This document shows, one piece after another, positions 49,037 through 61,321 of a stretch of DNA of 64,000 nt. The notes under the pieces were generated by a model, which was given only the letters and a program-made list of their open reading frames with translations, had not been told where the DNA came from and searched no databases. Source of the DNA: Macrotrachela quadricornifera (lineage: Eukaryota; Rotifera; Eurotatoria; Philodinida; Philodinidae). Positions within the stretch are counted from its first letter, which is position 1. Each line of letters opens with the position of its first letter. The position numbers were made by a program, and so were the translations under genes. The stretch lies in the NCBI GenBank assembly GCA_022393335.1, contig JAJEKB010020939.1:477600-541599 (forward strand), given 5' to 3'.

Positions 49037-50041
49037 TTATGGATTAATTCTAATACGAGTTTGAATATGAAATAAATTCAAATGAATCATCCAAGGAAAT
49101 GGACAATCGTTTAGATCAACATTGAGCTCATACGATTGTGTTGTACGAAGATTATTCATACGAATAAGTTTATGATCACAATCAAGAATTAGTTCAATTA
49201 TATCTCCTGATGAAAAGTTAGTCTTATATCCATTTTTATTTTTTAAACATTTTCCATTCATATATACTTCGTTATGACCTGCCCAACCATATGCTGAATG
49301 TGAAGTATGAGAATTTGCTTGCATAGGTGTTGAATTTGAAATAATTCCAAAAAACCACCATGGATGCATATCAAGATGTTCGATTTTCAAACGAATTCGA
49401 TGGGTACCAATATTATATTCCATTTTTCCACGAATTTCTCCACTACTACCACCGAGTTTGAATTTATGACCAGCAATTTGACCTTCTTCTTTAATATATA
49501 CATGTCCATATGTTCGATCAAATACGTCTCGTTGATTTACACAAATATTCATTATAAAAGGAGGCTCTGTTTTTTGTTCTTTGACAGAGATACATGGTTC
49601 AGACACAATTTCTTTGAGTTTATCAAGTCTTTCCTTCCATTTTGTTAAATCTCGTTCATCATATTCATCACGTTCTCGATTTTTCTGTATTTGCTCAGCA
49701 ATTCCAATAATACCTATTGCATTCTGTTGTTCACTTGATACAATCATTATTTCTACTTGTTCACGTGCTTTTTCAGCAGTTTCTTTTATTTTTTCAATTG
49801 ATTCTGTTTCCCAATTACTAATATGAGACATCAATAAAGTTTTTAAATTGGCTATTGCTTCAGTTGATGTTTGTTGAAAGTTTTGTATTTCATCAACAAA
49901 TTCTTCAAGTCGTTGATTGAGTTCATTTCGATGTACACTTAAATCATTTTGACAAAATACAGCTTGGCATCCTTCACATTTTAGTATGCCTAATTTGTCA
50001 GCACAGATAGCACAAGTTTCTTTCTTTATTGTTGTCGACAT
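49037..50041 (-). CDS. TRIM-like protein: B-box zinc finger, coiled coil, SPRY-like domain
   Basis: A single-exon, 334-residue cytosolic protein. Residues 9-37 hold a B-box-type zinc site (CAICADKLGILKCEGCQAVF, then CQNDLSVH) with Cys/His spacing like B-box2. Residues about 38-150 are a helical, charged coiled coil (RNELNQRLEEFVDEIQNFQQ). The C-terminal 160 residues look like a SPRY/concanavalin-like fold: GTHRIRLKIEH, WWFFGIIS, SAYGWAGHNEVYMNGK, FSSGDIIELILDCDHKLIRM. TRIM proteins are mostly RING-containing E3 ligases. No RING is seen, so this would be a RING-less relative acting as scaffold or decoy. Such genes are numerous in bdelloids. The start ATG is the first in frame, and the stop lies in AT-rich 3' sequence. 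Confidence 0.82.
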   Translation of the reverse strand: MSTTIKKETCAICADKLGILKCEGCQAVFCQNDLSVHRNELNQRLEEFVDEIQNFQQTSTEAIANLKTLLMSHISNWETESIEKIKETAEKAREQVEIMIVSSEQQNAIGIIGIAEQIQKNRERDEYDERDLTKWKERLDKLKEIVSEPCISVKEQKTEPPFIMNICVNQRDVFDRTYGHVYIKEEGQIAGHKFKLGGSSGEIRGKMEYNIGTHRIRLKIEHLDMHPWWFFGIISNSTPMQANSHTSHSAYGWAGHNEVYMNGKCLKNKNGYKTNFSSGDIIELILDCDHKLIRMNNLRTTQSYELNVDLNDCPFPWMIHLNLFHIQTRIRINP

Positions 50042-52118
50042 ATTGTCTTGTATAAGGATAAAAAAAAGTCTTATGAAATGATGATTAAAAAATAACTAAA
50101 TAAATATCTTTGTCTGCTTATTTTTCTTTAGTGAATAACTGTAGAACAGAAATGAAAAAAAAAACAAATGTCTTTTATCTCTACACTACATGCATACTAA
50201 TATGAGACATAAACTCGTTTAAATATGATATTTAAAACTGTAGAAGAACTTATTGTAATTCTTATGTACTAAAGTTCATGTAAGCAGGATTCTATTTTCA
50301 ATATTTTTCCAAAAAAAATTTATATCTTTTATTTATTTAAAAATTCAAGATTTTATTAGTTAATGATGCCTTATTGAATTCTACATTGATTTTCTACCGT
50401 AAAACTGTTTTAATGATTTCTATCATTTATAATTGGTATAAAATTTGATTAAAAGAATAAAAGAAAAGGATAGAAACATCGGATCTAATCTAGTCCGATT
50501 AAAAACTTAACTTATCCGATCTGAAAGAGAATTCTTATTCCATCAAGATTATACCTATGACTCATTTTGAAGTCTTATATAAGTCATAATGAAATATTTT
50601 AGAGAGTCTCTCGAATAAACTATTGTAAAAAGTAATTTAAATCATCAAAACATATTAGAATCAAATAATCAATGATTGATAATAATCTTCATTCTCTTAA
50701 TTATGTTTAAATTATAAATTAAAATAGATATCAAAAAATTTTTATTGCAAAAAAAAAAACAATTATGTTTTGAAATTATTATATAAAAATCCATTCTCGT
50801 TAATATGAGACAACAAATGTTACTATCTATAAATATAGAAAGTTATTGAATGACTGAGTTTATCCATTAATAGATAGATCAGGTAAAATTGGCATAATCT
50901 AAATAAATAATAATAAAAAATTTATTTAATAAATTGTTTTTATCATACTGTTTTATAGGTTGAATATTATCCATGAATTAAGATACATACTGTTCAGGAA
51001 CATAGGTTGCACAAAAATTTGGAGAAGTTACAGACGTAGTTTGATGCTGATCGACTGTTTTTGTTATATAGAGAAAAACATGAATAAAAAATTTGTATTT
51101 GAATATGTTTATTATTTTTATAAATAGTATTCATTAATTGAGACGGATATAAAACACCTATTGAAAAAAAAAATAAATATTATTAGTTAAGTTAATTATT
51201 GCATAAGTAAATCTCTATTTAAAACTAAACCATCTTATGTGAATTGTAGAGCTTTACATGATACATCTTGTGGATATATTAACCGATCATTGATTATAGA
51301 ATATTCGTTATAGTTAATAATGAGATCAAATGAAGAAATATATATTATTAATATATAAAATAGAACATTTTATCTGATAAATTCAAAGATGTAAAATTTG
51401 AGAAGTTTCACTATTAGTTATATTGTTAGATTAATTTTAAAAAATTCACTCACTGAATATATTATATGAATAATATAATAATTGTCGTAGAGAATAAAAA
51501 TTTGATAATTTGTTTTTACACATAAAAAGAAGTATATAATCCGTGAAACTATTTTTAAAAAAAAACTTATAAAATCCTTACATTAACTATTACATTATAC
51601 TTACAATCAAATATGAATGTATAAAGACGTATTGTATATTAATACTATCGATTGACCATACCTTGCTGAAGGTATACAATTCGAAATGAATGGTTGTACA
51701 GATATAGCTATACATATCCAATATGATTGAAAGTAAAAAAAACATATGTCGAAGGGATAATCATTCATGTGTATCGTGCATATAAGTATAATGGATGAGT
51801 AATATATGACGTTATTTATGTCGATGTTTAGTTGATAATAAGCATAGAGTAGAATAAGAATATTTTATTCTTATATGATGAAACATTATTATTAATGATA
51901 TGAATTAGTTAGTTTTTTTTTTGTTATTCATATATGCAATAATGAATTCAAACGATTTGTATAGCACCTATTTATTATTGTTTGCATAGGTCAATTCTTT
52001 TTATAATGAACTACATTATGAAGATGTTCGCATTCAATCATCATTAATCTCATATTCAACATTAATGAATTGTTTTACAGAATATATTTATTATAGAGAT
52101 ATATGAAAAGAATAGGAG
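50042..52118. other. Gene-poor AT-rich stretch with possible orphan minus-strand exons
   Basis: Nothing is secure. On the minus strand around 50890-51340 there are coding-looking fragments with splice-like borders. One example is NDRLIYPQDVSCKALQFT before a stop near 51237. Another is DQHQTTSVTSPNFCATYVPE followed by gtatgt, with an acceptor near 50903. They could be 3' exons of a lost or unrecognised gene. Confidence 0.3.
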
Positions 52119-52120
52119 TA

Positions 52121-52721
52121 TTACGCAGTGAGGATGAATCATAAAAATCAGATGAACATGTCTTCTGATAGAGTGAAATAAGCTCTTTTGAATGATATGT
52201 GATTTGTTCAGTCAAAAGGAAAAATATGGAGGACTTCTAGAATGCATTGTTAACAGGTGTACCAAAAGTTTAACGACATTTTTTGTTTCGCATACATCCC
52301 GGCTTGAGAAAATGATAAAATCTTGATTTTTTTTTTCTTAAAAGATGTGTCAAGAAAAGCTTCACAAAAACAGTATATAGAAATTCCTATTAATTGATTT
52401 CCATGGTATATTCCATACTCAATATAAATAACCTATATGGTTGTGAAATGTTCCAGCGTGTTGAGCATGATAAAATTGTTTAGAAGACCTTCTTTGTTTT
52501 GTAGTAGAGATTCGTTCATACAAATTCTCAAACCGTGATATATGCGAAACGAAAAATGTCGTTTAAACTTTTGGTGCACCTATTAATAATGCATTTTAGA
52601 AGACCTCCATATTTTTCATACGTCAGCCTTATTCTTTTCTTATGAATGTACAAGTCATATATCATTCATAAGAGCTCGTTTCATAATAATCTGATTTCTA
52701 TGATTCATCCTCACTGCACAA
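52121..52721. mobile_element. 601-bp foldback MITE with TA target site
   Basis: The ends are TTACGCAGTGAGGATGAATC and, reversed, TTGTGCAGTGAGGATGAATC, with TA on each side (52119-52120 and 52722-52723). Inverted arms of about 240 bases share AAAATATGGAGG and CCAAAAGTTTAA blocks. No coding capacity. The TA duplication suggests mobilisation by a Tc1/mariner transposase. Confidence 0.75.
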
Positions 52722-52723
52722 TA

Positions 52724-54694
52724 GCCCGAGATATTTGTACGGATACCTTTGCATCGCGGATTATTATTATTGCTCCGTCAAGGGCGACGATTCGTTTAAA
52801 AATATATAAAGAATACAGTTAAAGCTATACGAAAAAGAAAAAAAAAATTTTATTATTTAATTTCTATAATTTTGAGGAACTTTTCAGCTTTTAACTTGAT
52901 AGTTATCGCTGTTTTTTTAGTTCTTCTAAATAGGGATGTGACTTTATTTCTATATTTCGTTATAATAAAGAATAAAGACTGATTCATGCAAAATCTCTTG
53001 ATTGCATTCAGGAATTAAATCATCAAATTGACTGTATATCTACAGGCTTGTCCGCAAGCATTGGTTGGCCCACTGTCACAGCAGAAACAAAAACTATAGG
53101 GTACCCTTAGATCTTCCAGAGCTGAATTATGCGAAAATGTTTAGTACTTAAGGGTACCCTATAATATAGTAATTGAGAACACAAGAGTATCCTCAACATA
53201 TAGTATTTGAGGACATAAGGGTGCTCCTAAATGTTTTGTTTCCGCGTTGAGAGGGGAACGGACCGTATTTGCCAACAAAAGTATCTTTATTTTAACTTTA
53301 TTTTTACCACAAATCGTCGTTTTTGACTCTATTCTTTCTATATAAGATTCTCGCCTGATTTATAAGATCTTGTGGAAGTGACAAGAATCAGATAGACAGA
53401 ATCTTGGAAATCAGGACAGATTCTTTTTTTATAGTATAAGATCATTTTCTCGAGTAATCTGATAAAATTCTTGCATTTTTTTTTAAATACCATCTTCCTA
53501 GTATATACAGACATTCATTAACAATTCTATTTGCACTTTATAGGTTCACAACAAAAACAAATAAAGAAAAAGAAACATCGATAAAGCAACACGATAAAAA
53601 AAAAGAGAAAACAAGTTCAACTATATCAGGATAACAATCTTCATTAAAGAGTAAATGTTAAAACTGTGCTGTAAAAAAAAACATTCATTTTGAATAGCTT
53701 ATGATAAAGAAAAGTCATGACCACATTTTCATTCGAACAATCTTGTTTAACAAAAAAAAGAATGGATGTCGGCCTTGTAATTCTGGAAAGAATCTTTATA
53801 TGGTTCTATCTATCGTTAGAAAGACGCTTGACTGAAGATCAAGATCAAAAAAAATCTTCAGCTTTTATAAAGTAAAGATAAAGTAACACTCCTACTTCTA
53901 AATTCAAAATAAAGTTCCTTCATCTATGAAATAATATAGTTCAAAAGAAGACAATTAATTTTCAAGTGAATTGATATGTGGCATGGATACATTTGATTTC
54001 CATCATTCATATTATCTCAGTCATTTTATTTATAAACAATTGTATTTGTCTTTTTTATTTTTTTTCTCATAGAAAAATCTAGAAAATCAAATCTAACTTG
54101 TACTTTGTTTAATTTTAATTAGCTGTTTAAATTATATGAATGCCGTTGGCTGCACGTTCCTTATTTCATAGATATCATGTCTTTATTTCTTTCTGTTACC
54201 TAGTTCTTTTTTTTTTAATGTTCTCTTTTCATTTTTCTATTATGCAGTAACAATATGGTTCCTTTTTATATATTATCTGAAATTCATGTCGATTATAAGT
54301 GAAAACGATATTTGTTTGTATCTGTTATTTGTTGTATTGTCAAGAGATTTTCTATTATTGAATATAGAGATTGAAATTTTATTTAGAAGATAATTATAGT
54401 TTGACATCTCTTAATCCTGAGAATAAAAAGAGAAGAACGTAATAATAGTGAATATTTAACCTACAGCATTTGATGACTATATTTCCTATGAAATCTAACA
54501 AGGTTTTTTTTTAATCTCTCTTTTTTTTCTACGCATATCTTGTATTAGATAGTAATCCGACATATAAAAGTACATAGAAAGAAACTATATAAAAAAGTTT
54601 ATTTCATTCATCATCTTATTATTATTTTTTTTAACGTGTCAGTGTAATAAACGATTGAAGCGAAAGGAATAAACATCATATTTATTTGTAAATC
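52724..54694. other. Intergenic, one strong hairpin
   Basis: TATAGGGTACCCTTA (53095-53109) and its exact reverse complement (53149-53163) could form a 15-bp stem with a 39-nt loop. Otherwise AT-rich with no supported gene. Confidence 0.45.
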
Positions 54695-55859
54695 ATGTCA
54701 AACTTAACGAATTCATCAGTATTATCATTGACTTTAAGTAATATACAGGAACAAATGACTATCTATGGAATGCCGTTAATATTGTTCTTTGGATGTGGTG
54801 GTAATATGATAAATTGTGGTGTTTTTCTTCAGAAAAATTTACGTTCAAATAGTTGCAGTATTTATTTAATTGCATCATCAATTTCTTATACGATATTGTT
54901 AGGATTTGCTCTATCCACGGTTTTATATTCTGGTTTTAATATTGATCCATTAACATATTCACTTGCCTATTGTAAAATACGTCCTTATTTAATTAGCTCT
55001 CTTTTCATGATTTCTCGAACATATATTGTTCTAGCTTGTGTCGATCGTTATGCGCTTTGTTCACGTCATGTTCGTATACGAGCATTTAGTCGTATACAAA
55101 TAGCATTTCGACTTCTTCCAATTGTTATTATCATTTGGATCTTCATACCTATTCACATTGCTATCTTCAATACGATTGTATCAAATCGATGTATCATGCC
55201 TGGTTTATATAGTCTTCTGTATGCAGTATATGCTGTTATTTGTGCAGGTATTCTTCCTCCATCACTTATGATTATTTTTAGTCTATTAACTTATCGTAAT
55301 TTACAACTTATGAAACAACGTATTATACCTACAGGTACCACTCAAAATTCATATGTGCGTATCAAAAAGATTGATTATCAAATAATAAAAGTAAATATTG
55401 ATTTATTTTTTTTCTTTTAAAAATTTTTATATTAATAAAAAATAGATGCTGTTTGTTGAAGTTACTATCTATTTCATAACAACATTACCATTTCCAATTA
55501 ATACTGTTTATGGAGCTGTTACAATGAATATTGTTAAAAGTAGCGATCGAGCAGCTATTGACAATTTCTTAACATTTCTTGCTGCTTCAATCTTACAATA
55601 TTTGAATGCTTCGGCAACAATGTATTCTAACTTGGCTACGTCCACAGCTTTTCGATCTGAATTGAAAAAATTGATCATAAATTGCATTAGACTTGATTGT
55701 ATATTCAAAGCTAATGTTTCCACTAGATCAGTACCAGCTGTGGGGCTTCATATAAATAATGCTTATGACGATTATATTACAGTAAAGCAGCAAAAAATTA
55801 ATGCTTCATTAGTAGTTGAAGCCACGATTGAACCAACTCATACTAACAAGGTTATTTAA
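54695..55859 (+). CDS. Rhodopsin-like 7TM receptor with DRY motif
   Basis: Exons 54695-55390 and 55446-55859 around a 55-nt intron (AAA|gtaaat...aaatag|ATG) give 369 residues. TM1 is MPLILFFGCGGNMINCGVF with the GN pair. A Cys precedes TM3 (SLAYCKIRPY). TM3 ends IVLACVDRYALC, a canonical DRY. TM5 is GILPPSLMIIFSLLTYRNL, and TM6 runs across exon 2 (VEVTIYFITTLPFPINTVYG). The N-terminus has Asn-X-Ser/Thr sequons (SNLTNSS) fitting an extracellular end. It is distantly related to the triplicated receptors but transcribed on the opposite strand. Same class of bdelloid-expanded orphan receptor; ligand unknown. Confidence 0.88.
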
Positions 55860-58288
55860 TAATTATTTTAACATACAATTTGAACTATTTGTTTTAATGT
55901 TGTGTGTAGTCTGCTTGTATTTGAAAGTTTTGCTTGTTATTTTTATGTAAACTATTTAAGAGAATTTAGTAAAAATATCTTAGCTTGCATTCAAAGAATA
56001 CAATTAACTAACTTAAAAAGTGCTAATCCATGAAGAACCGATGAAAACATAATTTCGTAGAATATGATTAAATAGTTCTAAGATCTTTTAAATTGTGCTC
56101 TGTTTCAAAATATAAGATTTTCTTGACTGAAATTAATGAATCAGCAAACTACAAAAAAGAAATCAACGATTTCAAAAACAAAACTAAAAAAAGTTGAGTT
56201 CTACAAGAACTTTATTGGAGTCTCTATTCTAATATTTCAATCAAAATTAAATAATGAATAACGTCACATGTTCACTAAATCTGATATTGAATTGGAACTC
56301 GATTTATAGCGAATATATTTATAAAATATCCTATATTAACCTATCAATCAACAATATAATTTTCAAATAATGTAACACATGTATTTATCTGAACTGCTTT
56401 TTTCTGAGTTTTATTCTGCATGAATACGTTTCATCGTTCATGGATTATTGATGATAACTACATAACTTTTAGTGTTTGTACAGCATTTAATAGCATGAAT
56501 CTGTTATTTGAGTTTATAAATTCTTAATATAAAATTTTCTTTAGAGCCATCCAAAAGTAATGCCATCATAATCTTAATTCTTTATAGAAAACAAAAAAAG
56601 AATTATCGTAGTAATTAAATTTTTGATAAGATTTGTTTCTTTCCCATATGTGCTAGTAGTATGAATGCTCGTATATACTTTTTGAATAATGTTCGATAGG
56701 AAGAAGATAGAGAACTGTGGTTTTCACCGTTGGAAATAGTAAATCAGATCCCACATCACGACTTTTTACAGTGAGAAAGATACTTCATTTATTTTTCTAA
56801 AGAATAAAGGTCAATGTCAGGGTGTATCAAATGATCAATACAAATATCTAATTATTAGATGGATGATTATTAATTTATTTAGAAAATGTCGAGATTGATT
56901 GAGCGTAATCTTTTACAAGTGCGATATTTTTATCGGCGTTGCGGCGTGACCGCGTCGAAGTTTGATCGCAGTTAAACGCATGTGATGCATTGAACGATGT
57001 GTTACTGATTTTTCTAGCGTGTCTTTTGTAAGGTTTTCAGTTGTGTTTTTCAAGAATAAAGCTATCCTGTGAGTTCTTTACAGTAAACATTCAATAATAA
57101 AGTTCACATTGAAACCGATAATCCAAGATTTATAAACGGTAAGAGACTGAGATGGTTAAATTTAATTATTTAGAGATAATACATCTTCCAGAAGAAATTC
57201 TACTACGATTGTCTATAAACTTTTATGAATAAAAAAAAATATCTTTCCAATGGTTAGAAAATTAAATAAAAAACCTTTCAGAAATCATATAAAAAATCAG
57301 TAATGTACAGTTCGATGTATCTTTATATGCCAATAGTACATATGCGAGAGAAACAGATCTTATCAAAATTTTAGTATTATGATATTAGTTGAATAGCAAC
57401 CAAATAACATAGAAAATATAATTATATAAAAAAAGAAATTTTTTTTTTTGGTTTACTATATGGAATTAAGACCTTGATGACACTATTTTTGGATTGCCCT
57501 AAGTAGATGACAGATGCCTACTTATGGTATATTTTCATCAGCATCGCTCCATAGCTTACGAGCTTAATTTTGCATTAAAATTTTTTCTTATATTATGGTA
57601 ACATATGAAATAAGCTAAAATCTCGTTCTCAAAATTTATCTTCTCATGATGATACCGAATTTCTATATATCACAATTTAATGTTTATTCAATATTAATAA
57701 TTGTCTAATAAAATGTCGTAGACCCATAATTGCTATTTGGATTCGAGAATACTTGTTCAGTTGATAGAGAGAATTTTTTTTTCTTCACTTCTCTTTATCA
57801 ATCATAATAGACATTAATAGGAAAACTAATTTTCAAATACGATATAAACATTAATCTATTCATTCATATTATATGAATATTTTTACTTGTTTGTTTGCTC
57901 TATAGTAATATACTAAAGTTCGATTTTATAAGTTTTCTCACACGAAAAGAAAAATATTTAAAAATATCTCATGAATACATATATGTATGAATTTGTTATT
58001 AAAATAATCCAATTGTTAAATATAGTCAATATGTTTATCTTTATTACTGATGTAAATAGAAAGATTTTGCGATTAATATTCAATTTTTTTTTGCATGTTA
58101 ATTCCTTCTATTAGTTTATTTAAAATAATTTACTGATGAATAAGAATTCATAAATCATTTTTCGACGAGTATTACTTAATGTTTCCTTTCTCAAATGAGA
58201 ATATTGTATATTAATATGATAAATTTTCTTTTTCTATCCTATTTATAAAATTGGTTAAAGTCCACATTTTTACATTGACTAAAGTTCA
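55860..58288. other. Intergenic region, no gene
   Basis: Mostly AT-rich. A GC-richer island near 56935-57005 (cggcgttgcggcgtgaccgc) stands out but matches nothing I recognise. No secure features. Confidence 0.45.
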
Positions 58289-59253
58289 ATGGATATATTT
58301 GAAATCTTATCTTCTCTCTTAATGATTATATGTAGTGTATTTGGTATTATTTGTGCAATTATATTTATTATTATAGTAGCAATTCATTCTCAATGTCAAA
58401 CATTAAATATTTTTCTTGTACTTAATTCAATGATTGCTGGTTTTATTGCTAATACAACTTGTGTTTGTCAAGGTATATATCAAATATTAAATATTGGCTA
58501 TGATATTCTATGTCCAATTCGTGGTTTTATTTTACATCTTGGTACTGGTCTTCTTTATCATACATTATGTGTTCAAGCTCTTCATCGTTTTTTAGTTACA
58601 TTATATTCAACACGACGATCATTTCAAACAAAAAAATTCTATATTTTCATAGTAATTCTACAATGGTTAATTTCTTGTTTTGCTGGTCTTCCTTTTTTTC
58701 TTACTGGTAGAATTAGATATCAATCTGCTAGTCGTATATGTCAAGTAAGAATGTATATAGTTTGTAATATTATCATATTTTTTCATTTAATACTCTTGTA
58801 TAGATACCAATGGAAGATAAATGGGGTTTTATTTATTTTGGATTAATTATTTTTTTCTTTCCAATATTAATAATTATTTTAATATATATTAATATTGTAA
58901 AATATATGAAAAAAAATCCATTTTCAACAACTAATCGTTCAAATATAAATACTCAACATCGACAACAATCTGAAATTCGTCTTATTCGTCGTATACTTAT
59001 GATTGTTATTATTTTATTTATACTTGGTTTTCCTTATACATTTATTTTTATTGCATTAGAAATTCATCTTATACCATCATGCCCATATATAACACGAATT
59101 AGTTATATATTTATTACATTTGGTCAAAGTATAACAATGTTAATGAATTTAATTATAACTGATGATGTAAGAAAAGCTCTAATAAATATAATCATGAAAT
59201 ATTGTACTATTCGAAGAGCTCAAGTACATTGTTTAAATGTTATAAATGCCTAA
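58289..59253 (+). CDS. Orphan 7TM receptor
   Basis: Exons 58289-58744 and 58804-59253 with a 59-nt intron (CAA|gtaaga...tatag|ATA) give 301 residues. Seven hydrophobic stretches are present: FEILSSLLMIICSVFGIICA, LNIFLVLNSMIAGFI, a TM3 ending LCVQALHRFLVTLY (HRF at the DRY position), FIVILQWLISCFAGLPFF, YFGLIIFFFPILIIILIYI, a TM6 RRILMIVIILFILGFPYTFI, and TM7 with a Thr/Ser-rich core ending NLIITDDVRKAL. There is no long N-terminus. It is again a rotifer-type orphan receptor, clearly different in sequence from the other four here. AT-driven codon use gives many Ile and Leu. Confidence 0.85.
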
Positions 59254-59509
59254 TTTAATACCAATTGAATGACTTAATTAAAAATATTGTATATATTATA
59301 TTATGACTTTGTTTTTTTGACGAATGAAATTTTCAAATGTTAGTACATTCATTTGAATAATAAAATAATTCGAATGAGAATTTATATATTAATTGAAATA
59401 AAAGTCTAAGTAAATTTTTATTAATCATAGTATAACACATGTTTTCATATAAGTAAGTCCTTAATGACGTTTATTTATTAGAAAAGAATTGAATGAAAAA
59501 AAAAACTAA

Positions 59510-61321
59510 TTATAATTTTATAATAAAAGCAAAAAGTGATATTAGAAAATATGAAACAGTGACATTGGGTTTGATAGAACTATTACCAGTATCATCAAGA
59601 ATCATTTGTGCAGCCTTTTCTCCAATCATATATACTGGAGCTTGAGTATTACCTGAAGTGATAGATGGCATTATAGAAGCATCAGCTACACGTAAACCAG
59701 TAACACCATAAACACGAAGACGAGAATCAACAACAGCCATTGAATCAATTCCCATTTTACAAGTTCCTGTTAAATGTTGACCAGTATTTGTATTAGCTGA
59801 AGAATATTTACTTCCATAAAGATAATTTTTAAATTGAACATCATCAGAAAGATTATTAAAACTAGAAAAACCAGTATTGTACATAGGAAATGTACTGTAG
59901 ATTTTATCGACAAGACGAATACCTTCCATAATAACATTAACATCATGAGAATTAGAATCTGAGAAATAATTCATTTGAGGTATAGGTCGATCCTTTGGAT
60001 CACGTGAAATAAGAGTAATATGACCAATGGAATGAGGTTGAAGCAAATAAGCTAAAGCAAATAAACTATCTCCACTGGGTGTAGAAGCAATAATTTGTAT
60101 ATCAGGACGAGGATCATTTATTGGTTGATATTTAGTACGAAGAAAAAAGTTTGTACGAGCTGTGATAGAAGCTAAAATACCAGTACGATTATTATTATAC
60201 AAATTCCAAGCAGTTTCATCAACAATAGAACCAGAAGGAATAGGAAATGGATTATTGTTTACATTCCAATTAACTGTAGTAATTACATGATCTTGAAGAT
60301 TCTTTCCAACACCAGGTAAATTATGAACAACTGGAATACCAAGTGAATCCAATTCAGTCGAATTTCCGATTCCAGACAAAAGAAGTAATTGAGCAGATCT
60401 CAATGTTCCCATAGATATAATTATTTCTTTATTAGCAATACTTGTATGAGCTTCATTAGTATCTAAATCAAACCAATTAACACTAATAGCTCGTTTATTA
60501 TTACTAAAATTTATTTTAGTAACAAAACTACTATCTTGAACCCAAAGATTAATTCTGCTCAAAATCGGTTGGATATACGAACCAAATGCTGTTTGACGTG
60601 TACCATTAAAAATAGTAAGCTCATGATATCCAACAGAACCGAGATATGAATTAATTTGTTCAGCTCCATTCCAATCATCAATAAACGTAATATTCAACGC
60701 TTGACAAGCTCGAACAAGAAGTTCATCTTCTTTAGGTTCATAACCTCCAGGACCAATATGAAGAGGTCCTGTATTTCCATGATATTCAGGATTTGTAGCA
60801 TATCGAGATGATGTTTCAACTCGTTTAAAATATGGCAAAATATTTGTATAATTCCAATCATCTCCTACTTGTTCCGCCCATTTATTAAAATCTAAAGGAT
60901 TTCCACGAACATACATCTGAGTATTTATAGTCGATGTTCCACCAAGTGCTTTACCACTTGCTAATTGACGTCTATTTAAATTATATGTCACAATGGGTTC
61001 TTTTGGTCCAACTAGATCATTTCTATCTAAATACGATCCGACAGTAGTGGCCCAATTATACGGAATTGAAACTAAAGGATCATCTTCAACATTTGTTCCT
61101 TCTTCAATCAAAAGAACTTTATAACGACCAGAAGCACTTAAACGATTAGCAACAACTGATCCACCAATGCCACCACCAAGAATAATATAATCAAATGTAG
61201 AAGGTAACTGATCGATACGACGTATACTAGGTCGATTTCTTACATTTGTTCGACTAGTATTAATAAATTGAAAACAATGAATAGCTATTAAAAATATTAT
61301 GATATATAATGAATAAATCAT
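59510..61321 (-). CDS. Secreted GMC-family FAD oxidoreductase
   Basis: An intronless 603-residue flavoprotein of the glucose-methanol-choline family, which oxidises alcohols or sugars. A signal peptide covers residues 1-20 (MIYSLYIIIFLIAIHCFQF). The FAD-binding Rossmann motif DYIILGGGIGGSVVANRL follows at about 44-61. Other family blocks are GKALGGTSTINTQMYVRGNP, YHGNTGPLHIG, GTLRSAQLLLLSGIG, HNLPGVGKNLQDH and the C-terminal GLRVADASIMPSITSGNTQA. The catalytic pair appears as His in GQHLTGTCKMG and Asn in SGNTQAP, the His/Asn arrangement known in choline oxidase. A hydrophobic tail (VSYFLISLFAFIIKL) suggests a GPI anchor or membrane end. The sequence tttttctag abuts the ATG, so a leader intron or trans-splicing is likely. 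No introns, plus similarity in style to fungal or bacterial enzymes, hint at transfer. Confidence 0.88.
   Translation of the reverse strand: MIYSLYIIIFLIAIHCFQFINTSRTNVRNRPSIRRIDQLPSTFDYIILGGGIGGSVVANRLSASGRYKVLLIEEGTNVEDDPLVSIPYNWATTVGSYLDRNDLVGPKEPIVTYNLNRRQLASGKALGGTSTINTQMYVRGNPLDFNKWAEQVGDDWNYTNILPYFKRVETSSRYATNPEYHGNTGPLHIGPGGYEPKEDELLVRACQALNITFIDDWNGAEQINSYLGSVGYHELTIFNGTRQTAFGSYIQPILSRINLWVQDSSFVTKINFSNNKRAISVNWFDLDTNEAHTSIANKEIIISMGTLRSAQLLLLSGIGNSTELDSLGIPVVHNLPGVGKNLQDHVITTVNWNVNNNPFPIPSGSIVDETAWNLYNNNRTGILASITARTNFFLRTKYQPINDPRPDIQIIASTPSGDSLFALAYLLQPHSIGHITLISRDPKDRPIPQMNYFSDSNSHDVNVIMEGIRLVDKIYSTFPMYNTGFSSFNNLSDDVQFKNYLYGSKYSSANTNTGQHLTGTCKMGIDSMAVVDSRLRVYGVTGLRVADASIMPSITSGNTQAPVYMIGEKAAQMILDDTGNSSIKPNVTVSYFLISLFAFIIKL

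Noticed and set aside
57714..57725. tgtcgtagaccc shared with the GH45 breakpoint (minus strand 12025-12036)
   Set aside because: 12 bases only and no extended similarity; could be chance.
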